A DNA stretch of 64,000 nt. Source: Sporomusaceae bacterium UBA7701. Lineage in GTDB: Bacteria > Bacillota > Negativicutes > Sporomusales > UBA7701. Of this stretch, positions 50,471 through 59,196 are shown piece by piece (the stretch's first letter is position 1; each line of letters starts with the position of its first letter). A program made the position numbers and the translations under genes. The stretch covers positions 124,001 through 188,000 of the forward strand of contig DLGF01000020.1 in the NCBI GenBank assembly GCA_002482545.1. The letters are read 5' to 3'. The notes beneath the pieces were generated by a model. It saw only the letters and a list, made by a program, of their open reading frames with translations, was not told the origin of the DNA and did no database searches.

Positions 50471-50886
50471 TGGATGGAAGAATGAAGGAGGGGGTTTCCA
50501 TAGACGAGACGGTTTTGATTACCGCAATCATATATCTGGCGCTCGTAACAGGGGCGTTGTTAAAGTTTGCCAATTACGGAATCCGGGACAGCAACCTGTT
50601 ATGGGTGCCGATTCTGCCGATTGCCTTTCTTCTGGTTCTCCCCGTGGCTTTTCTGTTCTCTGTGGCCACCGCCGACGAGCCGGTGAAGGTCAAATTGGTG
50701 AGCATCTTTATCGTGCCCGTCATCGCCGTCAAGTACTTTCCCGTTATGGTGGGGGTTGCCGCCGACGGCATCGCCAATTGCCAGGCCAGTTGCCGCAGCA
50801 ATGTCATCGAGATCACCTGGCCTTCCTACCGGCAGTATTGTTTCGAATCCGCCGGCGCGTTCGGCCATAAGTTCAAGATGTCCTGA
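50470..50886 (+). CDS. Hypothetical membrane protein
   Basis: A 138-residue protein with two long hydrophobic segments (about residues 12-32 and 42-65) and a third weaker one (about 75-95), followed by a Cys-containing tail (IANCQASCRSNVIEITW, YCFESAG) that may be extracytoplasmic. Function unknown. The start codon shares a base with the previous stop. Confidence 0.65.
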   Translation: MDGRMKEGVSIDETVLITAIIYLALVTGALLKFANYGIRDSNLLWVPILPIAFLLVLPVAFLFSVATADEPVKVKLVSIFIVPVIAVKYFPVMVGVAADGIANCQASCRSNVIEITWPSYRQYCFESAGAFGHKFKMS

Positions 50887-50914
50887 CCAGGCAAGGGAAT
50901 AGCGGGGCAAACCG

Positions 50915-50944
50915 AAAACCCCCGGCGGAAAGCCGAGGGTTTTT
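50915..50944. terminator. Terminator between convergent genes
   Basis: Stem AAAACCCCCGGC/GCCGAGGGTTTT (one mismatch) with loop GGAAA and flanking A and T runs. Confidence 0.85.
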
Positions 50945-51024
50945 AACGTGAAGTATGGGCTTAAAACTGCCTCTTGCGGGTATGAAGCAGCTGCGGGCTT
51001 TTTCCGTCGGCACCGGCTTCCGGC

Positions 51025-52086
51025 CTAAGGCCGGGAGGTCGGATCGGCAGGATCGGGTACGGGCTGACCGTTCAGCCACTTGCCTTTTTTAATGGGTTTT
51101 CCGTAAGTGTCAAACAAGATTCCCTCGCCGTGGGGCCGGCCCTCCAGGAAATCCCCCTGATACGTCGTTCCGTCCGGCCAGCGCATGGTGCCCTTGCCGG
51201 TCCTTTTGCCGGCATCAAAGTCTCCTTCATAAACCGAGCCGTCCGGCCAGCGGATCAGGCCCCGGCCCTGAAACTGGCCATCCTGGAAATCCCCTTCATA
51301 GACCGTTCCGTCGGTGAAATAGAGTATCCCTTGGCCGGAGCGCCGGCCGCCGGCGAAGTCGCCTTCATAGCTCACGCCGTCCGCCCAGCGCATTATTCCT
51401 TTGCCCCAGGCCTGTCCTTCGAAAAAATGGCCCTCATAACTGGAGCCGTCCGGATAGCGGATGACGCCGCTGCCGGTGCGCTTATCGCCGGCAAAGTCCC
51501 CTTCATAGACGATGCCGCTGGCCCAGTGCATGACGCCTCTGACCCGCAGGCCGTCCTTGAATATCCCCTCGAAGACGTCGCCGTTCGGCCATTTCAGCGT
51601 CCCCCGGCCTTGAAAAAGATTGTTGGCAAAACCGCCCTGGTAAACCGTTCCGTCGGCCAGGTGAAGCTGCCCGGTGCCGGAAAAGCGGCCGTTGGCGAAT
51701 TCTCCTTCGTAGAGGGCGCCGGAGGCCTGGCGGTAGCTGCCCTTGCCCTGCATGACGCCGTCGGCGAAGTCCCCGTCGTATTGGTCGCCGTTAACCAGCC
51801 AAAGCGTGCCTTTTCCGGCAGCTTTTCCTCTGGTCATGTCGCCCTCGAAGGTTTCCATGAGCCGGTCGCCGGTAAACCATTTCAGAAGGCCGGCGCCGGA
51901 GGCATAGCCTTCCTGGTCGCGGCTGCCCGACCAGGAGGCGGTCTGCCCGGGGGCGGGGGCGGAATGCCATACCATAATCCGTTCTATGGTCAAAAACCAG
52001 TCTCCGGCAAAGGCCGTGCCGGTGAACAGCCCCAGACAGGCCGCAACAACCAAGAGGACCTTCCACGGATTGCTTAGAGCGCGCAC
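51025..52086 (-). CDS. Exported MORN-repeat protein
   Basis: A 353-residue protein. The GTG at 52086 is preferred because GAGGAGGA lies 7 bases upstream; it gives a signal peptide (VLLVVAACLGLFTGTAFAG) with a likely cleavage after AFA. From about residue 75 to 330 come around eleven MORN repeats of 23 residues with the YEGDFxxGxxxGxGxxxWPDG pattern. MORN repeats form an extended beta sheet that serves as a scaffold or binds lipids. An export signal on a bacterial MORN protein suggests a cell-surface or envelope scaffold. Function unknown. Confidence 0.88.
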   Translation of the reverse strand: MRALSNPWKVLLVVAACLGLFTGTAFAGDWFLTIERIMVWHSAPAPGQTASWSGSRDQEGYASGAGLLKWFTGDRLMETFEGDMTRGKAAGKGTLWLVNGDQYDGDFADGVMQGKGSYRQASGALYEGEFANGRFSGTGQLHLADGTVYQGGFANNLFQGRGTLKWPNGDVFEGIFKDGLRVRGVMHWASGIVYEGDFAGDKRTGSGVIRYPDGSSYEGHFFEGQAWGKGIMRWADGVSYEGDFAGGRRSGQGILYFTDGTVYEGDFQDGQFQGRGLIRWPDGSVYEGDFDAGKRTGKGTMRWPDGTTYQGDFLEGRPHGEGILFDTYGKPIKKGKWLNGQPVPDPADPTSRP

Positions 52087-52310
52087 TGACAAATCCTCCT
52101 CAGAATAAAATAAGGAATAAGAGCGGTGGAAATGAGTGAAAAAACACGGCCTGGTTTGTTCAGCGCCGTGTTTTAGCATTGCAGCGAAAGGGACATTGTG
52201 AAATCCTGGCGGCTGGTGCTGGCGACCATTTTTGCGGTGCTTATTTCCCTATTTGACAACGAAGGCGAAAATCCTACCGGCAGGCTGCGGCTCTTTCTAA
52301 ATTGCCTGCG

Positions 52311-52829
52311 TTACCGGGTGACGCCGAGAATTCTGGACAACTGGGTTTTCATAATTTTGCGGTATTCCTCCCCGGCCCGGGTGCTTTCAAGCTGCTTCGC
52401 TTCGGCCAGCTTCTGCGCGGCGGGCGCTTGGGGCGATTGCAGGTTTTTTTCGGTCAGGTACTGCGCTTGGGCCTGCAGGAAAGCCTTGGTGGACTGGTTC
52501 CAGGCCAGCAGTCTATCCGTCGTGCCGACAAACGTTTCATTTACTTTTCCCGATCGATTATTCGTCAGCGGGATTTCCTGACAGAGCGCTTTGAGCTCTT
52601 CCGCCGACCTGGCAATCCTGTCGGTTTCGCGAAGAAGTTCTTCCGGATTTTGTTCTCCGGCTATCAGCCGGTCCTCGTCGCGGCCCAGAAGTTCCAGGGA
52701 CCGGTACAGCGGCATCAACTGCTCCACGTATTGATAGCTCTGGTACCAGTAATAGATAAAATAAGCCGAGGACAAGACCGTGCCGATAATTACAAAAACC
52801 GCCAATTTTGTTTGCAGGCTGGATTGCAT
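52311..52829 (-). CDS. Hypothetical membrane-anchored helical protein
   Basis: A 172-residue protein with one N-terminal transmembrane helix (LAVFVIIGTVLSSAYFIYYW) and a long helical, probably coiled-coil, outer part (about residues 35-160). The organisation resembles the four-helix ligand-binding module of chemoreceptors without the cytoplasmic signalling part. No function can be assigned. CGAGGAGG precedes the ATG. Confidence 0.65.
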   Translation of the reverse strand: MQSSLQTKLAVFVIIGTVLSSAYFIYYWYQSYQYVEQLMPLYRSLELLGRDEDRLIAGEQNPEELLRETDRIARSAEELKALCQEIPLTNNRSGKVNETFVGTTDRLLAWNQSTKAFLQAQAQYLTEKNLQSPQAPAAQKLAEAKQLESTRAGEEYRKIMKTQLSRILGVTR

Positions 52830-53033
52830 GCTTACCTCCTCGTGTCGCTAGCGGGATGAATAGAACCCTGGAATGCAAAGTTCGATGAAAGCCGGGCCAA
52901 ATCCTCTTTAGGCGATCCGCGGCTGTTTCGGCGCGCGGCTTTTGGGGAAAAACCGCCTGAATCTGCATACATATATAATATCTCCCGGAAGTTTCCTGCG
53001 GAAGGCTTAAAGAATCGGCAGAGAGGTGATGCG

Positions 53034-53654
53034 ATGCAGAATCAGATGTTGAGTGGCGAAAGCTGCCTGACGTTGCGGGTATGCGCATATGCCTGCCTGG
53101 TTTTTCTGCTGATCGGTGCGGGCTTGGGGGCGTGGGGGATGCATTCCTGGCAGGTCAGCGATTTGCGTAAGGAACTGGCGGTACTCAATCTGCAACTCAA
53201 GCAGGAAAAAGAAAAACCCCCCGTTGTCCAGGAAAAAGTGCTTACCCGCACCGAAACCCAGCTGGCTTATGTTCCCAAGGAGACCATCAAATATGTCGAT
53301 CCCCGAACCGGCCAGGAAGTGGAGCAAAAACTCGACGGCCAGTTCGAGATCGGCAGGACGGAGTTCAATTACACCGTGAACGGCCGGCCCGGCACGCTGG
53401 TGAAAGCCGACAACGAAAAATATGTGTTTGACAAAAACATGCTCAAACTCACCCAGACCAGCACCGTCAAGCTCGACGTCGAGGTGCCGACGATCGACAG
53501 GACGAGACGGCACAGTATCGGAGCCTGGTACACCAACGAGGGCTGGCTGCTGAGCGCCGGCCACGCGCCCGGTCCGAACTTCGAAATAAAAGCGCTGCTG
53601 GCGGTGCCTGAGCCCAAAAAACTCTATGGAGGCGGCGTGGAATTCCGCTTTTGA
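53034..53654 (+). CDS. Hypothetical membrane-anchored protein
   Basis: A 206-residue protein with one N-terminal transmembrane helix (VCAYACLVFLLIGAGLGAWG), a short coiled coil (VSDLRKELAVLNLQLKQEKE) and a strand-rich C-terminal region ending in LYGGGVEFRF. The ending resembles short envelope or phage spanin-like accessory proteins, but no family is clear. GAGAGGTGATG provides the RBS. Confidence 0.65.
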   Translation: MQNQMLSGESCLTLRVCAYACLVFLLIGAGLGAWGMHSWQVSDLRKELAVLNLQLKQEKEKPPVVQEKVLTRTETQLAYVPKETIKYVDPRTGQEVEQKLDGQFEIGRTEFNYTVNGRPGTLVKADNEKYVFDKNMLKLTQTSTVKLDVEVPTIDRTRRHSIGAWYTNEGWLLSAGHAPGPNFEIKALLAVPEPKKLYGGGVEFRF

Positions 53655-53673
53655 GTGCAAAAATATTTTGCAC
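53655..53673. promoter_or_regulatory. RocR-type palindrome before activator gene
   Basis: GTGCAAAAATATTTTGCAC is a perfect palindrome of GTGCAA-N7-TTGCAC form, 59 bases before the activator start. The same spaced motif occurs at 56653-56671. It is the likely binding site of the activator itself, placed for autoregulation. Confidence 0.8.
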
Positions 53674-53731
53674 CTTTTTCTTTTTCTGGTAGGAATTTCC
53701 GGCCGGTCACCGAATATTAGGGCACTAGGGG

Positions 53732-55156
53732 GTGGGGCCGGTGCCTGGAGAGGAAACGCTAAGGGATTTGCTGCAGCTGAATATCGTAAAAAACATCTTC
53801 AACGCCCTGGAGGACGGCATTATCATTGTCGACCCCTCGTGCCGGGTGTTGTTTTACAACCAGGCGGTTTCACGGGCCGAGGGGCTTGATTCGACGGACG
53901 TCGTGGGCAAATCGCTGTTCGACGTGTTTCCCTCGCTGACGCCGGAGGACAGCACCCTCTATCAGGTGGCCCATAGCGGCACGCCCATCCAGGGGCGCTT
54001 CCAGCAATATTTCAATTACAAGGGCCGGCAGCTGAAGACCCTTAATACGACTATTCCGATCCTGGAAAACGGCGCAATTATCGGCGCCCTCGAAGTATCC
54101 CGCGATATTTCGGTGGTTGTGGCGCTGACCGAGAAAGTGGCCGAACTGCGGGGAGCCCGCGGCGACCGGACGAAACCCGGCTCCGGGGTTCGCTACACCT
54201 TTGACCAGATTATCGGCGGCAGCAAAAAGATCCGGCATCTCAGCGAGCTGCTGGGACGGGTTTCCCGCACCTCTTCCTCGGTCTTTCTTTACGGCGAGAC
54301 CGGGACCGGCAAGGAATTGTTCGCCCAGAGCATTCATAACGCCGGCCCGCGCAGGAACAAGCCCTTTGTGGCGCAAAACTGCGCTGCGCTCCCGGAAAGC
54401 ATTCTGGAAGGCATTTTGTTCGGCACTACGAAAGGCAGCTTTACCGGAGCCCTGGATAAACCCGGCCTGTTTGAGCAGGCCCAGGGCGGCACCATTCTGC
54501 TGGATGAAATCAACAGCATGGGCGTGGCGCTTCAGGCCAAAATCCTGCGGGTCCTGCAGGAGGGGGTTGTCCGGCGGCTGGGCGGAGGAGAGGATATTGC
54601 CGTTGACGTCCGGATCATCGTCACCGCCAACGAGCGGCCGGAGGATTTGCTGCGGGCCGGAAAACTGCGGGAAGACTTGTATTACCGCCTGAACGTCATC
54701 TATGCCGAGATTCCTCCGCTGCGGGAACGGAGGGAGGATTTGGACGAACTGACCGGTTTTTTCATCCGAAAATACAACCGGCGGTTTCAGAAGGACGTCT
54801 CGGGCGTCGACGCCGGCCTGGGCAGCCTGTTCCGGCAATACTCGTGGCCCGGCAATATCCGCGAACTGGAACACGTTATCGAAGCCCTCATGAATGTGGC
54901 CGATGAAGGACAGTTGACGGCGGAGCACCTCAGCTACCTTGGTTTCGGCGCTTTCAAGGATTTTCTGCAAACCATGGCTGAGCCGCAGCCCGGCGACCTG
55001 CGGGAGGATGTCCAGGAATATGAGAAAGTCATGATTGGCGATGTGCTTCGCCAGTGTGAAGGCAATGTTTCCCGCGCGGCCCGGAAGCTGGGCATGAAGC
55101 GGCAGGCCCTGCAGTACCGGCTGAGAAAGTACGGCATACGGCCCGAACGGCAGTAA
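53732..55156 (+). CDS. rocR: RocR-like sigma-54-dependent activator (PAS-AAA-Fis)
   Basis: A 474-residue enhancer-binding protein: PAS domain (about 15-115; FNALEDGIIIVDPSCRVLFY), AAA+ domain with GETGTGKELFAQSIH (Walker A), TKGSFTGALDKPGLFE (GSFTGA variant of the sigma-54 loop) and LDEINSMG (Walker B), and a C-terminal Fis helix-turn-helix (CEGNVSRAARKLGMKRQALQ). Start is GTG 53732 or GTG 53741; AGGGGGTGGGG suits the latter. Domain order, size, the rocB neighbour and the TGCAA/TTGCA palindrome all match RocR, the arginine/ornithine-responsive activator of Bacillus. Confidence 0.88.
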   Translation: MGPVPGEETLRDLLQLNIVKNIFNALEDGIIIVDPSCRVLFYNQAVSRAEGLDSTDVVGKSLFDVFPSLTPEDSTLYQVAHSGTPIQGRFQQYFNYKGRQLKTLNTTIPILENGAIIGALEVSRDISVVVALTEKVAELRGARGDRTKPGSGVRYTFDQIIGGSKKIRHLSELLGRVSRTSSSVFLYGETGTGKELFAQSIHNAGPRRNKPFVAQNCAALPESILEGILFGTTKGSFTGALDKPGLFEQAQGGTILLDEINSMGVALQAKILRVLQEGVVRRLGGGEDIAVDVRIIVTANERPEDLLRAGKLREDLYYRLNVIYAEIPPLRERREDLDELTGFFIRKYNRRFQKDVSGVDAGLGSLFRQYSWPGNIRELEHVIEALMNVADEGQLTAEHLSYLGFGAFKDFLQTMAEPQPGDLREDVQEYEKVMIGDVLRQCEGNVSRAARKLGMKRQALQYRLRKYGIRPERQ

Positions 55157-55196
55157 TACGGCAGGGCGGCATCCGGTCTCCGGTTTTCTGCGAAGC

Positions 55197-55227
55197 AAAC
55201 ACCCCCGTGCGAGGCACGGGGGTGTTT
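55197..55227. terminator. Bidirectional terminator
   Basis: Fourteen-base perfect arms AAACACCCCCGTGC/GCACGGGGGTGTTT with loop GAG between the convergent activator and GTPase genes. Confidence 0.9.
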
Positions 55228-55241
55228 GGGGTGGATGGGAC

Positions 55242-56555
55242 TTATTTGAATTTGACCAGAACGTCTTTCAGCGTCGGGTAGCCGATTTCCTGGAGGTCGT
55301 ATTTGACCCGGACCATGGGTTTGTCGACCTTGAGCACCCGGGTCAGGTCGATGGGGGTGGCGGAGACAACGGCGTCGCATTCGGCGCGGCGGATGGTCTC
55401 CTCCATATCCCTGACTTGTTTCGCGCCATAGCCCATCGCCGGCAGGATAACCGAAAGATGGGTGTATTTGTCATAGGTGGTCTTGATGGAGCCGACGGCG
55501 AAAGGTTTGGCCTCGACGATTTCGCCGACGCCGTATTTTTCAGCGGCCACAACCCCGGCGCCGTAGGTCATGTGCCCGTGGGTCAGAGTGGGGCCGTCCT
55601 CGATGACCAAAACGCGTTTGCCGATAATCGTCTCGGGGTTGCCGACGCTGACCGGCGAAGCGGCCTCGATGACTGTGGCGCGCGGATTGAACTTCTTGAT
55701 GTTTTCCCGGACCGTCCGGATATTTTCGGCGCTGGCGGTTTCCATTTTATTTATGACGATGACGTCGGCCATCCGGAGATTGGTTTCGCCGGGGTGGAAC
55801 TGGATCTCATGGCCCGGGCGGTGGGGATCGACAACGACGATGTTGAGATCCGGCACGTAGAAGGAGAAGTCGTTGTTGCCGCCGTCCCACAGAATGACGT
55901 CGGCTTCCTGCTCGGCCTGGCGGATGATGGTTTCGTAGTCGACGCCGGCGTAGACCACGATGTTGTTGTCGATGTGCGGCTCATACTCTTCCCGCTCCTC
56001 AATGGTGCACTCATGGAGGTCGAGATCGGCGTAAGTGGCGAACCGCTGGCATTTTTGCCGGGCCAGGTCGCCATAAGGCATGGGGTGGCGGATGGCGACG
56101 ACCTTCTTGCCCATTTCCTGCAGGGCCTTGGCGACCGCCCGCGTGGTCTGGCTTTTGCCGCAGCCGGTGCGGATGGCGCATACCGCTACGACCGGCTTGC
56201 TGCTCTTGATCATCGTATGTTTCGGTCCCACCAGGCGGTAGTCGGCGCCTGCAGCCAGGACGATGGACGCTTTGTGCATAACATCGACATGGGAAAGGTC
56301 GCTGTAAGCGAATACAACCTGATGAACGTCATGTTCCTTGATCAGTTCGGCCAGTCTGTCCTCCGACTCGATGGGGATGCCGTTCGGATAGAGATCTCCT
56401 GCCAGTTCGGCGGGATATTTGCGCCCGTCGATATCGGGGATTTGGGTGGCGGTGAAGGCGACCACCTGATAGCGGGGATTGCCGCGGAAGTAGGTGTTGA
56501 AGACATGAAAATCGCGGCCGGCCGCCCCCATGATCAGTACTCTTGTCTTGTCCAT
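55242..56555 (-). CDS. Cyclic 2,3-diphosphoglycerate synthetase-like GTPase
   Basis: A 437-residue protein; ATG 56555 (AAAGGAGG upstream) is preferred to the longer open frame. N-terminal Rossmann-like part (RVLIMGAAGRDFHVFNTYFR), then a P-loop (VCAIRTGCGKSQTTRAVAKA), ILWDGGNNDFSFYVPDLNIV and VIVINKMETASAENI (NKxD-type). This is the family named after methanogen cyclic 2,3-diphosphoglycerate synthetase; the bacterial members have no proven reaction. A sigma-54 promoter reads into it, and it diverges from rocB, so it probably acts in arginine, ornithine or citrulline metabolism. Confidence 0.8.
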   Translation of the reverse strand: MDKTRVLIMGAAGRDFHVFNTYFRGNPRYQVVAFTATQIPDIDGRKYPAELAGDLYPNGIPIESEDRLAELIKEHDVHQVVFAYSDLSHVDVMHKASIVLAAGADYRLVGPKHTMIKSSKPVVAVCAIRTGCGKSQTTRAVAKALQEMGKKVVAIRHPMPYGDLARQKCQRFATYADLDLHECTIEEREEYEPHIDNNIVVYAGVDYETIIRQAEQEADVILWDGGNNDFSFYVPDLNIVVVDPHRPGHEIQFHPGETNLRMADVIVINKMETASAENIRTVRENIKKFNPRATVIEAASPVSVGNPETIIGKRVLVIEDGPTLTHGHMTYGAGVVAAEKYGVGEIVEAKPFAVGSIKTTYDKYTHLSVILPAMGYGAKQVRDMEETIRRAECDAVVSATPIDLTRVLKVDKPMVRVKYDLQEIGYPTLKDVLVKFK

Positions 56556-56607
56556 GCTCAGGTCCTCCTTTATTGGCTTGCCAGATTGTAACACCGGATA
56601 CCGTAAG

Positions 56608-56624
56608 TGCAAAAACCGTGCCAG
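56608..56624 (-). promoter_or_regulatory. Sigma-54 promoter for GTPase gene
   Basis: Minus strand CTGGCACGGTTTTTGCA is an almost perfect -24/-12 element (TGGCACG-N4-TTGCA). Predicted leader about 42 bases. Confidence 0.9.
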
Positions 56625-56652
56625 GCCGATGAATCAGTGAAATCAAGGGATG

Positions 56653-56671
56653 GTGCAAAGAAATCTTGCAC
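56653..56671. promoter_or_regulatory. RocR-type palindrome in divergent region
   Basis: GTGCAAAGAAATCTTGCAC has the GTGCAA-N7-TTGCAC form seen before the activator gene; an extra half site GTGCAAG starts at 56694. It lies 95 bases upstream of the rocB -24 element and 29 bases from the opposite -24 element. Confidence 0.8.
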
Positions 56672-56765
56672 TTTGGCGCAAAAAACGGCCGGGGTGCAAG
56701 ATATCATTTTGGCCCGGGCGGCCTGACGCTGCGGGTTTTCGGGCGGAGTTCCGGCACTTGGGGCG

Positions 56766-56782
56766 TTGGCGTAAAACTTGCA
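56766..56782 (+). promoter_or_regulatory. Sigma-54 promoter for rocB
   Basis: TTGGCGTAAAACTTGCA has GG and GC separated by 10 bases. Predicted start about 34 bases before TTG 56827. Confidence 0.85.
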
Positions 56783-56826
56783 TTGCAATATCGATAACAG
56801 TTACAGAAGAAAAATGAGGTGATGGT

Positions 56827-58482
56827 TTGAACAGCATTGGCGAAAAAATACTCCGGCTCGCCGTGGAGTTGACCCAGGTCCGCAGCGTAGTGGGAACCGC
56901 CGGCGAGGTAACCGTGGCCGAACATATTCACGCCCATCTGGCGAAACTGCCCTATTTCCGGAACCATCCCGAAGATTTACGGTTTCAGCCCATTCCCGGC
57001 GATCCCCTGGGACGCAAAAATGTCCTGGCACTCATCCGCGGCCGGAAAAGCAATCCCAAGCGGGCCGTATTATGCCTGGGGCACATCGACACCGTGGGGA
57101 TCCAGGATTTCGCGGAACTCCAGCCGGAAGCCACCCAGCCGGACCAATTAAAGCAAAAGCTGGCCGCCGCCGTCAAATTCTGCGACGAAACAGCGGCGGA
57201 GATCGCCTCCGACAACTGGGTGCTGGGACGCGGGATCTTCGATATGAAGACAGGGGTCGCCGCCCTCATGGTCATGCTGGAACTCTTGTCAGGACAGACC
57301 GAAGACTTGGCCGGCAATCTGGTGTTCGCCGGAGTGCCGGATGAGGAAGGCCAGTCGGCCGGCATGCTGGCAGCCGTCGCCGCGGTCGAGGCGCTGGCGG
57401 TGGAAGAGGGGTGGGATTTCGCCGCCGCGGTGGATACCGATTATATGACCACCCGGTACCCGGGCGACGACCACAAATACGTCTATATCGGCTCGGTGGG
57501 AAAACTGCTGCCCTGCTTTTACCTATACGGCGAGGAAACCCACGTCGGAGAGGCCTTCAACGGGCTGGACGCCAACCTTCTGGCTTCGGAAGTTCTCTAT
57601 CAGATGGACCTCAGCACCGACTTGTGCGATGTCGCCGAAGGCGAGGTCACCCAGCCTCCGGTCAGCCTCCACCAGCGGGACCTCAAGGCCGAATATTCGG
57701 TGCAAACAGCCAATGCGGTGAGCATCTACTTCAACTACGCCACCCATTCCAGCCAGCCGGACGAAGTGCTGGCAAAGTGCAAGGCCAAGGCCGCGGAATC
57801 CTTTGCCAGCGTAATTAAGCGCCTGAATGAGGAATACGAGAAATACTGCAGGCTGAGCCATATTCCCCATCAGCCGCTGCCCTGGCAGGTTCAGGTGCTG
57901 ACTTACGAGGAACTGTACAATAACGTCAAGGCGGAAATGGGCGACGAAATCGACGGGATCATCGAAGAACTGGCCGCCGGCCTGAAGGCGCAGAAGGTCG
58001 ACGACCGGGAGTTCTCGCTGGCCGTTGTCCATGAGGTTCATAAATACTACTCGGATCAGAACTCCAAGATCATCGTTTATTTTGCGCCGCCCTACTATCC
58101 CCACATCTATGTCAAAGGCGAGGACGCCAAGGAAAAGCGGCTGCTCGACGTGGTCAACGGGGCGGTGGAAGAGGCCGGTGAGCGTTATGACTATAAAATC
58201 GTCACCCGGAAATTCTATCCTTATATCTCCGATCTCAGCTATTGCCGCATCGCCAGGGAGGATGAAACCATCGCCCGGCTGGTGAACAACATGCCGGCCT
58301 GGTCGCGGACCTACGCCCTGCCGGTTGAAGCCATCCGCCGGATCGGCATGCCGGTTGTCAACATCGGCCCCTTCGGCAAGGACGCCCATAAACTGTCCGA
58401 GCGGGTATCCAAGGACTATTCCTTTGACGCCATGCCCTTCATCCTGGAAAAAACCCTGCGCGGTCTCCTGGCCGGCGAATAA
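56827..58482 (+). CDS. rocB: RocB-like M20 family peptidase/amidohydrolase
   Basis: A 551-residue cytoplasmic zinc hydrolase of the RocB branch. Visible: CLGHIDTVGIQDFAEL (metal His-x-Asp), GRGIFDMKTGVAALMVMLEL (bridging Asp), FAGVPDEEGQSAGMLAAVAA (Glu-Glu), and a long C-terminal part (IVYFAPPYYPHIYVKGEDAK; RKFYPYISDLSYCRIA). In Bacillus rocB lies in the RocR/sigma-54 arginine regulon, although its exact reaction is not settled. TTG start with GAGGTGATGG upstream; other starts fit less well. A strong terminator follows. Confidence 0.92.
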   Translation: MNSIGEKILRLAVELTQVRSVVGTAGEVTVAEHIHAHLAKLPYFRNHPEDLRFQPIPGDPLGRKNVLALIRGRKSNPKRAVLCLGHIDTVGIQDFAELQPEATQPDQLKQKLAAAVKFCDETAAEIASDNWVLGRGIFDMKTGVAALMVMLELLSGQTEDLAGNLVFAGVPDEEGQSAGMLAAVAAVEALAVEEGWDFAAAVDTDYMTTRYPGDDHKYVYIGSVGKLLPCFYLYGEETHVGEAFNGLDANLLASEVLYQMDLSTDLCDVAEGEVTQPPVSLHQRDLKAEYSVQTANAVSIYFNYATHSSQPDEVLAKCKAKAAESFASVIKRLNEEYEKYCRLSHIPHQPLPWQVQVLTYEELYNNVKAEMGDEIDGIIEELAAGLKAQKVDDREFSLAVVHEVHKYYSDQNSKIIVYFAPPYYPHIYVKGEDAKEKRLLDVVNGAVEEAGERYDYKIVTRKFYPYISDLSYCRIAREDETIARLVNNMPAWSRTYALPVEAIRRIGMPVVNIGPFGKDAHKLSERVSKDYSFDAMPFILEKTLRGLLAGE

Positions 58483-58492
58483 AATCCGCAAT

Positions 58493-58527
58493 AAAAGCGG
58501 CCCGTCAAATGAACGGGCCGCTTTTTT
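58493..58527. terminator. Terminator after rocB
   Basis: Stem AAAAGCGGCCCGT/ACGGGCCGCTTTT with a 7-base loop, followed by T residues. Confidence 0.93.
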
Positions 58528-58596
58528 GCAGTAGCCGGGAGAGGCTGAAGCTGCGGTAGCGGGTATCTTTTATGCAGGATGCGTCCTGGCGCGATT

Positions 58597-58989
58597 CTAA
58601 TACCGATAATGTTGATGATCCTCTTCTTCGCATTCATTGTCCGGCGAAGTGTCCACGACACTGCTGAAGGTGTGGCAGTGGCCCAAATCGCGGCTGGTTT
58701 CCCCGTTATAGAAGTGAGTGTGTTCGCCGTCGGGAGTCTCAAGGGCCGGCCCGGTCAGGACATTGACCTCATGCCAGTGAGTTTCGCCGTTTTTGGGGTC
58801 AAATGAGGTACGAATCCATATCCGATGTACGTGCGTGTCGCGCTTGCGCATCGCCGGTCCGGTTGTGCCGGTGAGCATATGTTGGTGGTCGTGGGCCACG
58901 TTCGCCATGGTGATAAGGGTGTGGATATGGTTTAGAACATCGCGGCGGCGTTCTTCCGGGGCATGACTGGGCTTGCGGTTATCATCCAT
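58597..58989 (-). CDS. YmaF-like histidine-rich protein
   Basis: A 130-residue soluble protein rich in histidine, with repeated HxH or HxxH pairs (VAHDHQHMLTGTTGPA; RDTHVHRIWIRTS; DGEHTHFYNGETS; LGHCHTFSS; HQHYRY). The layout matches the YmaF family, whose function is unknown; the histidines suggest metal binding. AGGAGGTGATAG lies upstream of the ATG. It is monocistronic. Confidence 0.75.
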   Translation of the reverse strand: MDDNRKPSHAPEERRRDVLNHIHTLITMANVAHDHQHMLTGTTGPAMRKRDTHVHRIWIRTSFDPKNGETHWHEVNVLTGPALETPDGEHTHFYNGETSRDLGHCHTFSSVVDTSPDNECEEEDHQHYRY

Positions 58990-59196
58990 TTGCTATCACC
59001 TCCTCCACTCCATGATATGGAAACGGACAGCCGGAGGTGACAACTTCCGCGCGAAAATAGGCGTTTGCCGGAAAGTGGCGGAACGAGATCTCAAGAGGGG
59101 AAGGAACGGAACTTCCGGCATACAATAAGTTAAATATGGAAAGCGGGCCGGGAAGCCTGCGGGCCGATTCCGGCAAAGGAGGAGGAGGAGAAAACA

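Noticed and set aside
51130..52077. 315-codon plus-strand frame opposite the MORN gene
   Set aside because: The repeat structure makes sense only on the minus strand; the plus frame just reflects the repeats.
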